The position numbers were made by a program, and so were the translations under genes. Under the pieces are notes generated by a model that saw only the letters and a list, made by a program, of their open reading frames with translations, ran no database searches and was not told the origin of the DNA. DNA of 64,000 nt, taken from positions 124,001-188,000 of the forward strand of contig DASZIO010000060.1 in assembly GCA_035949055.1 (NCBI GenBank), read 5' to 3'. Below are positions 34,191 through 41,826 of the stretch, piece by piece. This DNA is from Bog-756 sp035949055. GTDB taxonomy: Bacteria; Actinomycetota; Acidimicrobiia; Acidimicrobiales; RAAP-2. Numbering within the stretch: the first letter of the stretch is position 1; the number at the start of each line of letters is the position of its first letter.

Positions 34191-35369
34191 CCGTGACGGC
34201 GACGACTTCGGTAACCCGAGGTTCGCCGGCGGACCACCGGCGGCAAGGTAGGGACCGCCGGCGGAAAAGCCGAGCTTCGTGATGAAGACCGGCCTGGGAG
34301 GGATGTCCGGCTGGGGAGCCAGCGACCGCCACGGGCTGTAGAGCAACCAGACCCCGGATCCGTCCTGGTACAACGAGGCTTCACCGGGACCGGCGCCCTG
34401 GGAGTTCGAGCCGAGCAGCGGGGAGGGCGACGTATCGCTGCACGGACCGGCTGGGCCGGCGCAGTGGGCCATGCCGATGGCGTAGTCGGGACCGTTGAAC
34501 CAGTTCCCCGAGTAGGCGACCCAGTAGCCGCCGTCGGTCTTGACCATGTCGGGTGCCTCCACGATCGTGCCCTGCCATGGCTCGTCCGGCTGCATGAGCA
34601 GCGAGGGTTGGCCGATCAGCCCGAGGCCGTCGGGGGTCAGGCGCTGCGACCACATCTTGGTGGGCGTGTTGGCTCCGCCGATGTTCTGCTCGGACTTGAA
34701 CAGCATCCAGCGGGTCCCGTCGCTGTCGGTGAAGACCCGCGGGTCGATGGTGCCCCCCTGATCGGTCTGGCAGATGAACGGCGTGCTCTCGGGGTTGAAC
34801 GGGCCGAGCGGCGACGTCCCGGTGGCTGCGCCGATGCATTGCATGGCCGGTGAGGTTCCCTTCACCAGGGCGGTGAAGTACAGCACGTAGGTCGAACCGA
34901 ACTGGTGGATGTCGGGGGCCCAGGTGAAGTCCGGCACCGCCCAGGGTGGGAGGACGGGGAGGGCCTCGATCGACGGCGTCCAGTCACCGAACGACGTCGC
35001 CGACGCCACGGGCACGTTGATCGCATGGGTGCCGGGGACGCCGCTCGTGTACAGGTAGTAGCGGCCGTGCGAGAGGTAGAGGAATGGATCGGACTCGTAC
35101 TGGTCGGAGCCGACGGGCATGCCGGGCGAGAGGGGATTGGGATTGGGGGGCGGAGGGCTGGCGACCGACGGTGGTGCGACGGGTGCGTGGGTGGGCCGGG
35201 CCGGCGGCTGGGCCGAGGCGGACGAATGTCCGGTCGGTCCGATCACCAACACCACCACCACGGCGACGACGGCCAGCCCGCCGATGGCAGCCGCCGCGAC
35301 CGCCAGGCGTCTCGAGCGACGACCGGCGCCGGCGTGTCCGGCGATAAGGCGAGTGTTGCTGTTGCTCAT
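34179..35369 (-). CDS. GH43-like secreted or membrane-anchored glycoside hydrolase
   Basis: The product is about 396 residues. A basic N-terminus and one hydrophobic segment (about 20-45) are followed by a Pro-rich linker (60-85) and a five-bladed propeller domain. GH43 hallmarks are YESDPFLYLSHGRYYLYTS (catalytic base Asp), FTWAPDIHQFGSTYVLYFTA, TIDPRVFTDSDG (pKa-modulating Asp) and IVEAPDMVKTDGGYWVAYS (acid Glu). GH43 enzymes act on arabinose- or xylose-containing glycans. The ATG is preceded by GGAGGT at 10 nt. It converges on gatB with a 12-bp overlap. It may remodel the organism's own surface polysaccharide or digest plant material. Confidence 0.8.
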   Translation of the reverse strand: MSNSNTRLIAGHAGAGRRSRRLAVAAAAIGGLAVVAVVVVLVIGPTGHSSASAQPPARPTHAPVAPPSVASPPPPNPNPLSPGMPVGSDQYESDPFLYLSHGRYYLYTSGVPGTHAINVPVASATSFGDWTPSIEALPVLPPWAVPDFTWAPDIHQFGSTYVLYFTALVKGTSPAMQCIGAATGTSPLGPFNPESTPFICQTDQGGTIDPRVFTDSDGTRWMLFKSEQNIGGANTPTKMWSQRLTPDGLGLIGQPSLLMQPDEPWQGTIVEAPDMVKTDGGYWVAYSGNWFNGPDYAIGMAHCAGPAGPCSDTSPSPLLGSNSQGAGPGEASLYQDGSGVWLLYSPWRSLAPQPDIPPRPVFITKLGFSAGGPYLAAGGPPANLGLPKSSPSRSAP

Positions 35370-35411
35370 TCGAGCGGTGACCTCCGAGAGCCCTGGATGA
35401 GACCTGCCCAT

Positions 35412-35896
35412 GCCCGGCTCACGAGCCCCGGGAGGGGCTCACGGCCCCCGGAAGGTTAGCGCCCGGCTGGGGAAGAACGGTGGACATCCCGCCGTCATCT
35501 GGGGACGGGGAGGGAAATCCGGAGGAAAAGGTAGGGATATCGCGTAGGCCTCTTGACCTGGGAAAGGACACCCATCACAGTGTCAATTGACCGGAAAGCC
35601 GAAGCACCGCCGGAGAGTCTCGGAGGACCGGAGGGGGCCAATCATGGTCCTTCGGAAGGTCCTTGAGATGCAGGTGGGCCGTAGGTGACCGGCCAGGTAG
35701 GTCCGGGGAAGGACCGGGGTGCTCGAAAGAGTGCCATGGTCGTGCCGGTGGGGTCGTCCGACACGGCTCTGCATGGTGATGCCGGGCCAACTGGGTGCGT
35801 AGCCCCGAGGAGCTTGGGTGGTTCAGCCGCTCGGTTACTCGGGGCTGCGTCGCGTCCGAAAGCGGTTGGGGAAGTCGGACGGATCGGTACGGCCGC
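35412..35896 (+). other. Intergenic region upstream of the GH43-like gene
   Basis: These 485 bp lie between the GH43-like gene and the CDF gene. No ORF has family character. A perfect 10-bp palindrome, GTCAATTGAC, sits at 35582-35591 in a locally AT-richer stretch and could be an operator, about 210 bp upstream of the GH43-like start. Otherwise I see nothing supportable. Confidence 0.35.
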
Positions 35897-36823
35897 TCAA
35901 TCGAGTCGAGCGCCCCGAACGGCTGGAGCGGGCTGGGCCACCGGTTCCATCCGGCAGGGGTCGGCGTCCTCGTCGTTGCAAGGTTCGCATTCCAACTCGA
36001 GCGTGCTGTGACCGATGGAGAACGTGTCGGCGATCATGGCCTTCACCCGCTCGCCCACGACCTGGGCCTCCTCGAGCGTGGGGTGACCGGTCAACACCAC
36101 GTGGGCCGAGAGCAGTCGCATCTCGCTGGACAGGCTCCAGACGTGAAGGTCGTGCACCTCGTCGACCCGGGGCATCTGCTCCATGGTCGACCTCAGTTCG
36201 ACGAGATCGACGTCGGCCGGGGTGGATTCGAGGAGCACTGCGATGCTGGTGCGAAGCACGCCTGAGGCCTGGTAGAGGATGATGGCCGCCACCACCAGAG
36301 CCGACGCCGGGTCGAACCAGGTGGCGGACGGCAGGATGAGCAGGCCGACGGCGGCCACGATCACAGCCAGCGAAGCCAACGCGTCGCCCACCATGTGCAG
36401 CACGGCCGCGCGCATGTTCAGATCGGTCGTTCCGTCGCGCAGGATGAGGGCAGTGACCCCGTTCACGAGCAGGCCGAACGAGGCGACCGCGACCACCAGC
36501 CCGGCCCGCACGTGCTCAGGGTGGTCGAAGCGGTAGATGCTCTGGATGATGATGACCAGGGTGACCACGGCGATCAGCGACGCGTTGGCCAGCGCGGCGA
36601 GAATGGTGGCTCGATGGCTGCCGAACGAACGCTCTGCGTCGGGCGGCCGCAGCGCCATGCGAACGGCGACGATCGAGAGGGCGAGCGCGCCCACGTCGGT
36701 GAGGTTGTGTCCTGCATCGGCCAGAAGAGCGGTTGAACGCGCCACCAGGCCCAGCGCGACCTGCATCACCACGAGACCGGCCGTCAGGGCCAGGCCGATC
36801 GCCAGTCGTCTCGTTCGCGTCAT
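35897..36823 (-). CDS. CDF family cation efflux transporter
   Basis: This 308-residue cation-diffusion-facilitator exports Zn2+ or related divalent metals by proton antiport. Six helices are predicted. The metal site residues appear as LLADAGHNLTDVGALAL (helix 2) and AAVLHMVGDALASL (helix 5), the HxxxD pair. The C-terminal cytoplasmic domain contains VHDLHVWSLSSEMRLLSAHVVL, and the tail has ECEPCNDEDADPC, a Cys-rich end that may bind metal. A GAGG ribosome site lies 6 nt before the ATG, and TAGGCT on the minus strand at 36842-36847 is a plausible -10. Confidence 0.88.
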   Translation of the reverse strand: MTRTRRLAIGLALTAGLVVMQVALGLVARSTALLADAGHNLTDVGALALSIVAVRMALRPPDAERSFGSHRATILAALANASLIAVVTLVIIIQSIYRFDHPEHVRAGLVVAVASFGLLVNGVTALILRDGTTDLNMRAAVLHMVGDALASLAVIVAAVGLLILPSATWFDPASALVVAAIILYQASGVLRTSIAVLLESTPADVDLVELRSTMEQMPRVDEVHDLHVWSLSSEMRLLSAHVVLTGHPTLEEAQVVGERVKAMIADTFSIGHSTLELECEPCNDEDADPCRMEPVAQPAPAVRGARLD

Positions 36824-36841
36824 GCCATACCTCGGCGCGCG

Positions 36842-36847
36842 AGCCTA
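36842..36847 (-). promoter_or_regulatory. -10-like element TAGGCT of the CDF gene
   Basis: Read on the minus strand, this lies 18 nt before the ATG of the CDF gene, leaving room for the GAGG ribosome site. It is back to back with the divergent -10 at 36867. Confidence 0.35.
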
Positions 36848-36866
36848 CCTGGCCACACCGTTCCTA

Positions 36867-36872
36867 TAGCCT
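36867..36872 (+). promoter_or_regulatory. -10-like element TAGCCT of the DUF218 gene
   Basis: TAGCCT (within TATAGCCT) lies 7 nt before the GTG at 36880, with no ribosome site. Confidence 0.45.
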
Positions 36873-36879
36873 GCCCCCG

Positions 36880-37434
36880 GTGACGCGCCCGCTGAGGTCC
36901 AGGCTGCGCCGGTGGGTGGGGGTGACCGCTCTGGTGCTGATAGTGGCGCTGGTGATCGTCGTTCCCCTGGCGAGCGCCCGTCTGTTCATCTGGCCGCCGA
37001 CGGACAGCCCCACCAAAGCGGACGCGGTGGTCGCCCTCGGGGGGGACAGCGGGCAGCTCCGGGAGAAGAAGGCCATCAAACTGGCGGAGTCGGGCTACGC
37101 GCCGATTGCGGTTATCTCCCTCGGGGGGACGAAAGCGGTTCCCTGCCCGAAACCCGTTCCGCACGTGTCGATCATCTGCTTTCGCGCCGATCCCCTCGAT
37201 ACCCGGGGCGAGGCGGAGTTCGTGAGCCGCCTGGTTGCTCAGCGTCATTGGAACCGGATCATCGTGGTCTCCGAACGGAGCCAGGCGACCCGGGCCCGCC
37301 TCCTCTTCGGGAGGTGCACCCCGATCCATCTGGAGATGGTCCCGGTACAGGACCCGCAAGTCAACCTGCCCTATGACGTGGTCTACGAGTGGGGTGCCCT
37401 GACCAAGGCGCTGGTCGTCGAGCCGACCTGCTGA
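36880..37434 (+). CDS. DUF218 (YdcF/SanA-like) membrane-anchored protein
   Basis: This 184-residue protein has a basic N-terminus, one membrane helix (about 12-34) and a DUF218-type domain: ADAVVALGGDSGQLREKKAIKLAESGY, then DTRGEAEFVSRLV and RIIVVSERSQATRARLLFGRC. In SanA/ElyC-like proteins this domain influences envelope integrity and polysaccharide or peptidoglycan precursor handling; the reaction is not established. The start is GTG with a leaderless-type -10 box. It is the last gene before the polysaccharide locus and could be functionally tied to it. Confidence 0.75.
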   Translation: MTRPLRSRLRRWVGVTALVLIVALVIVVPLASARLFIWPPTDSPTKADAVVALGGDSGQLREKKAIKLAESGYAPIAVISLGGTKAVPCPKPVPHVSIICFRADPLDTRGEAEFVSRLVAQRHWNRIIVVSERSQATRARLLFGRCTPIHLEMVPVQDPQVNLPYDVVYEWGALTKALVVEPTC

Positions 37435-37814
37435 CCGTCGTTCCGTGACGTGGTGCACGCAGCGTGGTCGAGCTCGACCGCCACCCGTGCCGTCTCGGCC
37501 AGGCGGGGCACCGTCGAGCCGGCGCCGATCAGCGTCGTAGGGGCTCGGCCGCTTCGGTCCGGTCTGGTCATGCCTCACCTGCGGCGCGCCCGTGGACGAC
37601 GTCAGACAGGAGGCCGAGCCGACGGTGCCGCCCTGTGAGAGTGCCGGTCGGACTCGGTCGACGGAGCGGACGTCGAAGCGCCGGCGGCCGAGGCGACCGC
37701 GTTCGTGGACGGTCTGGTCTTTGCCGACGAGGCATCGACCGGCCGCCCAATACGTCGTCGACCGTCAGCGTCGATGACCGGGCGATTCCGCCAAGGCCTA
37801 CGGGGGGCATTTGT
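37435..37814 (+). other. Intergenic region bordering the polysaccharide locus
   Basis: No gene can be supported in these 380 bp. Short open frames on both strands lack family sequence and ribosome sites. The region marks the transition from housekeeping genes to the polysaccharide genes. Confidence 0.4.
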
Positions 37815-37820
37815 TAGAGT
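37815..37820 (+). promoter_or_regulatory. -10-like element TAGAGT before sulfotransferase 1
   Basis: TAGAGT sits in a locally AT-rich stretch (CATTTGTTAGAGTATGG). A start near 37827 would give a 40-nt leader that opens with a small hairpin (CCCCTT, loop, AAGGGG at about 37827-37845) and contains GAAGGG 6 nt before the GTG start. Confidence 0.4.
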
Positions 37821-37866
37821 ATGGACCCCTTGCCCTCGAAGGGGACCCGACGGTGAAGGGTTGGTA

Positions 37867-38835
37867 GTGACCGTTCATACAATGAGCCAGCATGACGAGC
37901 CGGCGCGCTGGTCCGACACGAACCGCAACCGATGTCTCTACGTGATCGGTATGCACCGCAGTGGGACTTCGGCGGTCACCGGGCTCCTGTTCCAGATGGG
38001 ACTGCATGGTCCTGCGGCGTCCGACCTGGTTCCTGCGTCCGAGGCGAATCCGAGAGGGAACAACGAGAGCGTCACCCTGAACAAGTTCAACAACCAGCTG
38101 CTCCGCGTGCTCGGTGGCAGCTGGTCAGCGCCGCCGCGACTCGAACCCGGCTGGGATATTGCGCCTTCCCTCGACGAGAAGCGGATGGAGGCGGCCCGGC
38201 TGTCCGCGGCCGTCTTCAATCCGCAGCCGTTCGTGTGGAAGGACCCACGCAATTGCATCCTCCTGCCATTCTGGCGATCCGTACTCGGGCCTCCCGTGGC
38301 CGCCATCTACGTCACCCGTGATCGATTCGAGGTGGCCGGCTCGCTCCAGGCTCGCAACGGGTTCACGGTGACCCACGGGCTCGCGCTGTGGGAGCGCTAC
38401 ATCCGCTCGTCGCTGCTGGCGCTCGATGGGATTCCCACGCTGGTCCTCCGATATGACGAGCTCTTCGAGAGCACCTCTGCGTGGTGCCGCCGACTGATCG
38501 ACTTCCTGCACGCGGTCGGGCTCGACGTCGATCCGGCGTCGGCCGATCGAGCCGCGGCATCACTTGACGCCGGGCTCCGACACAAGCGGGCCACCTCCAC
38601 CAGCGATCCCAGACTGGCCGCGGGACAGCTCGAACTGGTCGAGCTGCTCGAACGTCGCAGCGGCGCCCATTCGCCCTGGTCGGCTCCGGCCCTCACCGAG
38701 GAGCCAGGATGGGTCGAGGACGTCCTAGCCATGCGCCGCAGCTTCGAGCAGATCCTCAGGGAACGACCGCTCTCCCAGTCACTGTGGGCGCGCGCCCAGC
38801 GACGTCTGGCGAGCTCGACGGCGCGCCCGGGCTGA
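37867..38835 (+). CDS. Sulfotransferase family protein 1
   Basis: This 322-residue PAPS-dependent sulfotransferase-like protein has the 5'-phosphosulfate-binding P-loop IGMHRSGTSAVTG (about 27-39) and a 3'-phosphate-binding segment AIYVTRDRFEVAGSLQAR. FVWKDPRNCILLPFW is typical of bacterial sulfotransferases that modify surface glycans. It probably transfers sulfate from PAPS to a sugar hydroxyl in the cytoplasm. The start is GTG with GAAGGG upstream. It is the first gene of the polysaccharide locus. No PAPS-synthesis gene is in the window. Confidence 0.8.
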   Translation: MTVHTMSQHDEPARWSDTNRNRCLYVIGMHRSGTSAVTGLLFQMGLHGPAASDLVPASEANPRGNNESVTLNKFNNQLLRVLGGSWSAPPRLEPGWDIAPSLDEKRMEAARLSAAVFNPQPFVWKDPRNCILLPFWRSVLGPPVAAIYVTRDRFEVAGSLQARNGFTVTHGLALWERYIRSSLLALDGIPTLVLRYDELFESTSAWCRRLIDFLHAVGLDVDPASADRAAASLDAGLRHKRATSTSDPRLAAGQLELVELLERRSGAHSPWSAPALTEEPGWVEDVLAMRRSFEQILRERPLSQSLWARAQRRLASSTARPG

Positions 38836-38976
38836 CTCCCGCTCCCACGGGGTCGGACGATGGGGATGGCGGGGCACCGCCAACGCCGACGAACGGGTCG
38901 CCGTGAGGCACCGCGAGGGGGGTGGGCCGCGTGGGACGCCACCACGTTCGGCCGCCTGGCCCAGTCTGCCCGGTGG

Positions 38977-39867
38977 TCAGACCCCGCCGATCGCTGCATC
39001 GTCGAAATCCAGGTAGAAGGAGGGATCCCTGGAGAGCCGACGAAACACCCGATGGGACTTTCGCTTCGTGGAGCGCACGATAAGCCGCATGCGCACCTGA
39101 CTGACCGATCTGGCCACGGCTCCCATCAGCACATCCCTATGCTTCGGCCGGACACGCAGGAGGAGCCGCGGGTCCTTGGTCACTTCGGAAGCGAGCGTCC
39201 TCAGGCTCTGGTCCGTCGGGACGGAATCCGTGAATACCCGCTGGTCGTCGTGACCGCTCCACGAGGCACGCGAGCCGGCACCGTGGTGGTAGACGTAGTG
39301 CCCGTAGACGCCGAAGAAGAGCGGGTGGACCTCCCTGGTGTTGGTCCGTACGAGAGGAAGCCATTCGGCACGTGCCTCGTCGAGCGACCGCAGTACGCGG
39401 GTGCCCGCGTCCTCGAGGACCTCGCCGAGGGGCGTCGTCCACGGCTCCCGACTCCAGTCGCCGCCGATGCGGTCCCAATACGCCACGGTGGTGGCACAGA
39501 AGCTCGGATGGGGGCGAAGGTCCCCGAAATTCTCCCGCCGCTGGACGGCGATCAGCGGATGATGGGCCAGGTTTGCCTCGAGCCAGTGGTCGAGCGGGCG
39601 GATCGGGAAGGCGTCGCTATCGAGGAAGATGAGGATGTCGCTCGGATCCGCCTCGTCCGTGACCCGTTGGGCCAGGGCGTTCAGCTTGAGGCCGTGGTGG
39701 CCCCGCCGGTCGTCGGCATAGTCGAACCGCTCCCACATCGAGCGCTCTTTGAGGTCGTTCAGCGTCGCGAACACCCGGAAGGGGGCATTGATATGGCGTT
39801 TGAGATAGTCGAGCTGGGGATCGATCCACTTCGGTGTCCGCCAGTGGATGGTGACGACGTAGATCAT
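38977..39867 (-). CDS. Glycosyltransferase-like protein, GT-A type
   Basis: This 296-residue protein starts MIYVVTIHWRTPKWIDPQLDYLKRHI. It carries DILIFLDSDAFPIRPL (about 77-92), a DxD-like metal and nucleotide-sugar motif, in the place expected for a GT-A glycosyltransferase. The rest has no family signature I can name; it resembles uncharacterised proteins of polysaccharide loci that set a glycosyltransferase-like domain on an acceptor such as a methylated sugar. The ATG was preferred over an open frame extending 23 codons upstream. A TAAAGT on the minus strand about 100 bp upstream may be its -10. Confidence 0.65.
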   Translation of the reverse strand: MIYVVTIHWRTPKWIDPQLDYLKRHINAPFRVFATLNDLKERSMWERFDYADDRRGHHGLKLNALAQRVTDEADPSDILIFLDSDAFPIRPLDHWLEANLAHHPLIAVQRRENFGDLRPHPSFCATTVAYWDRIGGDWSREPWTTPLGEVLEDAGTRVLRSLDEARAEWLPLVRTNTREVHPLFFGVYGHYVYHHGAGSRASWSGHDDQRVFTDSVPTDQSLRTLASEVTKDPRLLLRVRPKHRDVLMGAVARSVSQVRMRLIVRSTKRKSHRVFRRLSRDPSFYLDFDDAAIGGV

Positions 39868-40219
39868 CCGAACGTTCCGTGCCCTGCTGGCCGATCGGCG
39901 GCGCCAACCGTTGCCCTGACCGCCCGCCCAGCCCAATCGGACTCCCTCACGGCGGGGACTTTATCAATGAACGTCAGGGATCCGGCCGGTCGTCGCCACG
40001 GGCACAGTCCTGCTTGACGGATGGCCCGAGGCGCAAGAGGCCGGCTGCCCAGCAGTCGGAGGCCGCAGCCGGGCCGGGACAACTGGGCTGCTGCTCCTTG
40101 GTCACTTTGCTCTCCGAGAAACCCACCGGGTCTCTGACCGGTATCTCGGGGCGGCATCAACCACCTGACCTGCGGTCAACCCCACTGATGGTCGGGACGG
40201 CTTCGACTGCTGGGCGCGG
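39868..40219 (+). other. Intergenic region, no supported gene
   Basis: These 350 bp lie between two minus-strand genes. The segment TTCATTGATAAAGTCCC on the minus strand near 39960-39975 is the only AT-rich spot and may hold the promoter of the downstream glycosyltransferase. Nothing else is recognisable. Confidence 0.35.
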
Positions 40220-40984
40220 TTACTCGTGGGCAATCCAGTTCCATCGCTCGCCGCTGGCGAGCTCGTCTTTGAACTGGGCCGATCCGAGCGGGCCGTTCCC
40301 GTCCATGTCGAAGAGGCGCAGCCCGATGTCGTCGCAGACGAGCTGGTACATGTCCTCGTCCGACACGCCGTATCGCTCGCCGCCACCCCGCCCGTGCTCG
40401 AATGCCATGACTGGCTTGGCCGATCGGAGGGTGTCCAGGGCACCTCGGACGACCAGCGCCTCGGCTCCTTCGACATCGATCTTGACAAATCCGGGCATCC
40501 AACCGCCGGGCAGATGTTCGTCGAGACGTTCCGTTCGGACGGTGATGGTCTCTGTGGTCATCCCGACCGGGTGGGTGGGCTGCTTCAACCCGCTGTAGGC
40601 CGGGGCATCCCGCACGTGCACGAAGGTTGTCGTGCCCTCCTCATCCGACAAGGCCCGCTGCCGCACGTCCATCTCCGGAAACTGCTCGGCCAGCTCGGCC
40701 GCCAGATCCGGCAGTGGTTCGTAGGCGATGTGGTGCCCAGCTGGAGCCACTCGTCGGAAGTGGGTCAAGAAGGTGCCACGGTGAGCTCCGACGTCGAGGC
40801 AATTGGAATCGGGTCGGAGCAGAAAGCTCAAGAGCAGCTTGAGATGCTTGTCGTCGAGGTGGTTCCGGCGAAACGCCACGTTGGCGTTGCTCCCGGTCAG
40901 GGAGGCCACCAATTGGTCCCGTCCCCGGGCGAGTCCCCTGCGAATCCCGAGCGTGTCAGCGGCCTTCAGAATCCTGCTTCGCAT
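40220..40984 (-). CDS. FkbM family methyltransferase
   Basis: This 254-residue SAM-dependent methyltransferase belongs to the FkbM group, which O-methylates sugars and polyketides. LDVGAHRGTFLTHFRR is motif I, HIAYEPLPDLAAELAEQFP is motif II, and FVKIDVEGAEALVVRGA is the family signature. The ATG at MRSRILKAAD was chosen; the frame runs on upstream 69 codons but through sequence without family features. In this locus it most likely methylates a hydroxyl on the polysaccharide or its precursor. Confidence 0.85.
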   Translation of the reverse strand: MRSRILKAADTLGIRRGLARGRDQLVASLTGSNANVAFRRNHLDDKHLKLLLSFLLRPDSNCLDVGAHRGTFLTHFRRVAPAGHHIAYEPLPDLAAELAEQFPEMDVRQRALSDEEGTTTFVHVRDAPAYSGLKQPTHPVGMTTETITVRTERLDEHLPGGWMPGFVKIDVEGAEALVVRGALDTLRSAKPVMAFEHGRGGGERYGVSDEDMYQLVCDDIGLRLFDMDGNGPLGSAQFKDELASGERWNWIAHE

Positions 40985-41109
40985 GTGGTCAGCATGGCAT
41001 CGATACGGGCCGGAGCCCCGCCGAGCGAGCCATTGCCCTCGCTCGACCGGGCGCGGAGCGGCCCGTATCCGTGGCTGAGGTGCCGCGCAATGGACGCCAT
41101 GGACTTGTT

Positions 41110-41420
41110 GAACCAGCTGGCCGTGTTCTCCGACGCTTCGATGTGCCCGAAGCCCTGACCGCATCGCCGCCTGCTCGAGTGTCCTGTCCACCGACCGCTT
41201 CGCCGACGGGCTGGCAGTATTGGCCCGCCGTCTTCAGTTACCCCTCGCCGTCCACCGGGCCCGAGTCACGGGAAGCCGGACGCGGCTGGCGGGTGAGCAG
41301 ACCGAGCGGCTGCGCGTGAGGTCGGAGCCGGAGTATCAACTCCTTCGTCGCTTGGAAGAAGGCGGGGTCATCACGCTCGACGCCGGTGATTGGAGTGCGG
41401 AGAAACCCTGTTGTTGGTAT
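41110..41420 (+). pseudogene. Possible sulfotransferase remnant
   Basis: In the plus frame starting after a TGA at 41109, the translation ...VLSTDRFADGLAVLARRLQL..., then EQTERLRVRSEPEYQLLRRLEEGGV, resembles the C-terminal region of Golgi-type or bacterial sulfotransferases (ERFDESL... then D-x-LY...). There is no start codon or conserved N-terminal half in frame, and an adjacent frame just upstream (DAMDLLNQLAVF) may be its displaced continuation. It could be a decayed third sulfotransferase; a chance translation is also possible. Confidence 0.3.
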
Positions 41421-41423
41421 CGT
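41418..41423 (+). promoter_or_regulatory. -10-like element TATCGT of the lipoprotein gene
   Basis: TATCGT lies 7 nt before the GTG at 41431 with no ribosome site; it also supports that start over the longer open frame from 41386. Confidence 0.4.
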
Positions 41424-41430
41424 GCAGGCC

Positions 41431-41784
41431 GTGAGGAACCCAACCAAGTTAGCGATGACTGCATCCCTTGTCGCCTTGCTCGTGGCGGGGTGCAGCTCGA
41501 ACCAGGCCGCGCCGAAGCCTTCGGTGACCAGCGCAGAAGTCACCGCCTGCCATGACTTCGGCAACGAGGTCATCATCCATGGTGCGACGACCACGCCGGC
41601 GGAACGGCTACAGCTGATGAATGAGGTGGCGGTGGCGCAGAATGACAACCTCCGCAAACAGGCCAATGCCATGAAGGCAGCCATCGAGGCCAAGAACGGC
41701 GTCGCCGAGCTTTCTGCCGCTCAAAACATCGCACATATCTGCTACGCACTCGGCCTGCTCAGCAAGACGGGGCAGCCGACCTGA
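41431..41784 (+). CDS. Small lipoprotein, unrecognised
   Basis: This 117-residue protein has a lipoprotein signal peptide: MRNPTKLAMTASLVALLVAGCSSN, with lipobox LVAGC (Cys21 lipidated). The mature part has a short helix-prone region (RLQLMNEVAVAQNDNLRKQANAMKA) and two further cysteines (TACHDF, HICYAL), suggesting a disulfide-linked helical bundle. No family is recognised. It sits between the FkbM gene and the LuxR regulator, converging on the latter, and could be a surface component or sensor of the polysaccharide system, but this rests on position only. Its stop lies inside a 17-bp tandem repeat. Confidence 0.7.
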   Translation: MRNPTKLAMTASLVALLVAGCSSNQAAPKPSVTSAEVTACHDFGNEVIIHGATTTPAERLQLMNEVAVAQNDNLRKQANAMKAAIEAKNGVAELSAAQNIAHICYALGLLSKTGQPT

Positions 41785-41820
41785 CCCGGTAGCCGATCTG
41801 ACCCGGTAGCCGACCTGACT
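41774..41820 (+). repeat. 17-bp tandem repeat spanning the lipoprotein stop codon
   Basis: Units AGCCGACCTGACCCGGT (41774), AGCCGATCTGACCCGGT (41791) and a partial third (41808) are head to tail. TGA recurs at 41782 (the real stop), 41799 and 41816, thus once in each reading frame. Confidence 0.85.
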
Positions 41821-41826
41821 GGGCCG

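Noticed and set aside
37383..37866. Small genes in the gap before sulfotransferase 1
   Set aside because: Short frames on both strands lack conserved-looking sequence, ribosome sites and -10 boxes; the long upstream frame of the sulfotransferase has no family character before the GTG at 37867.
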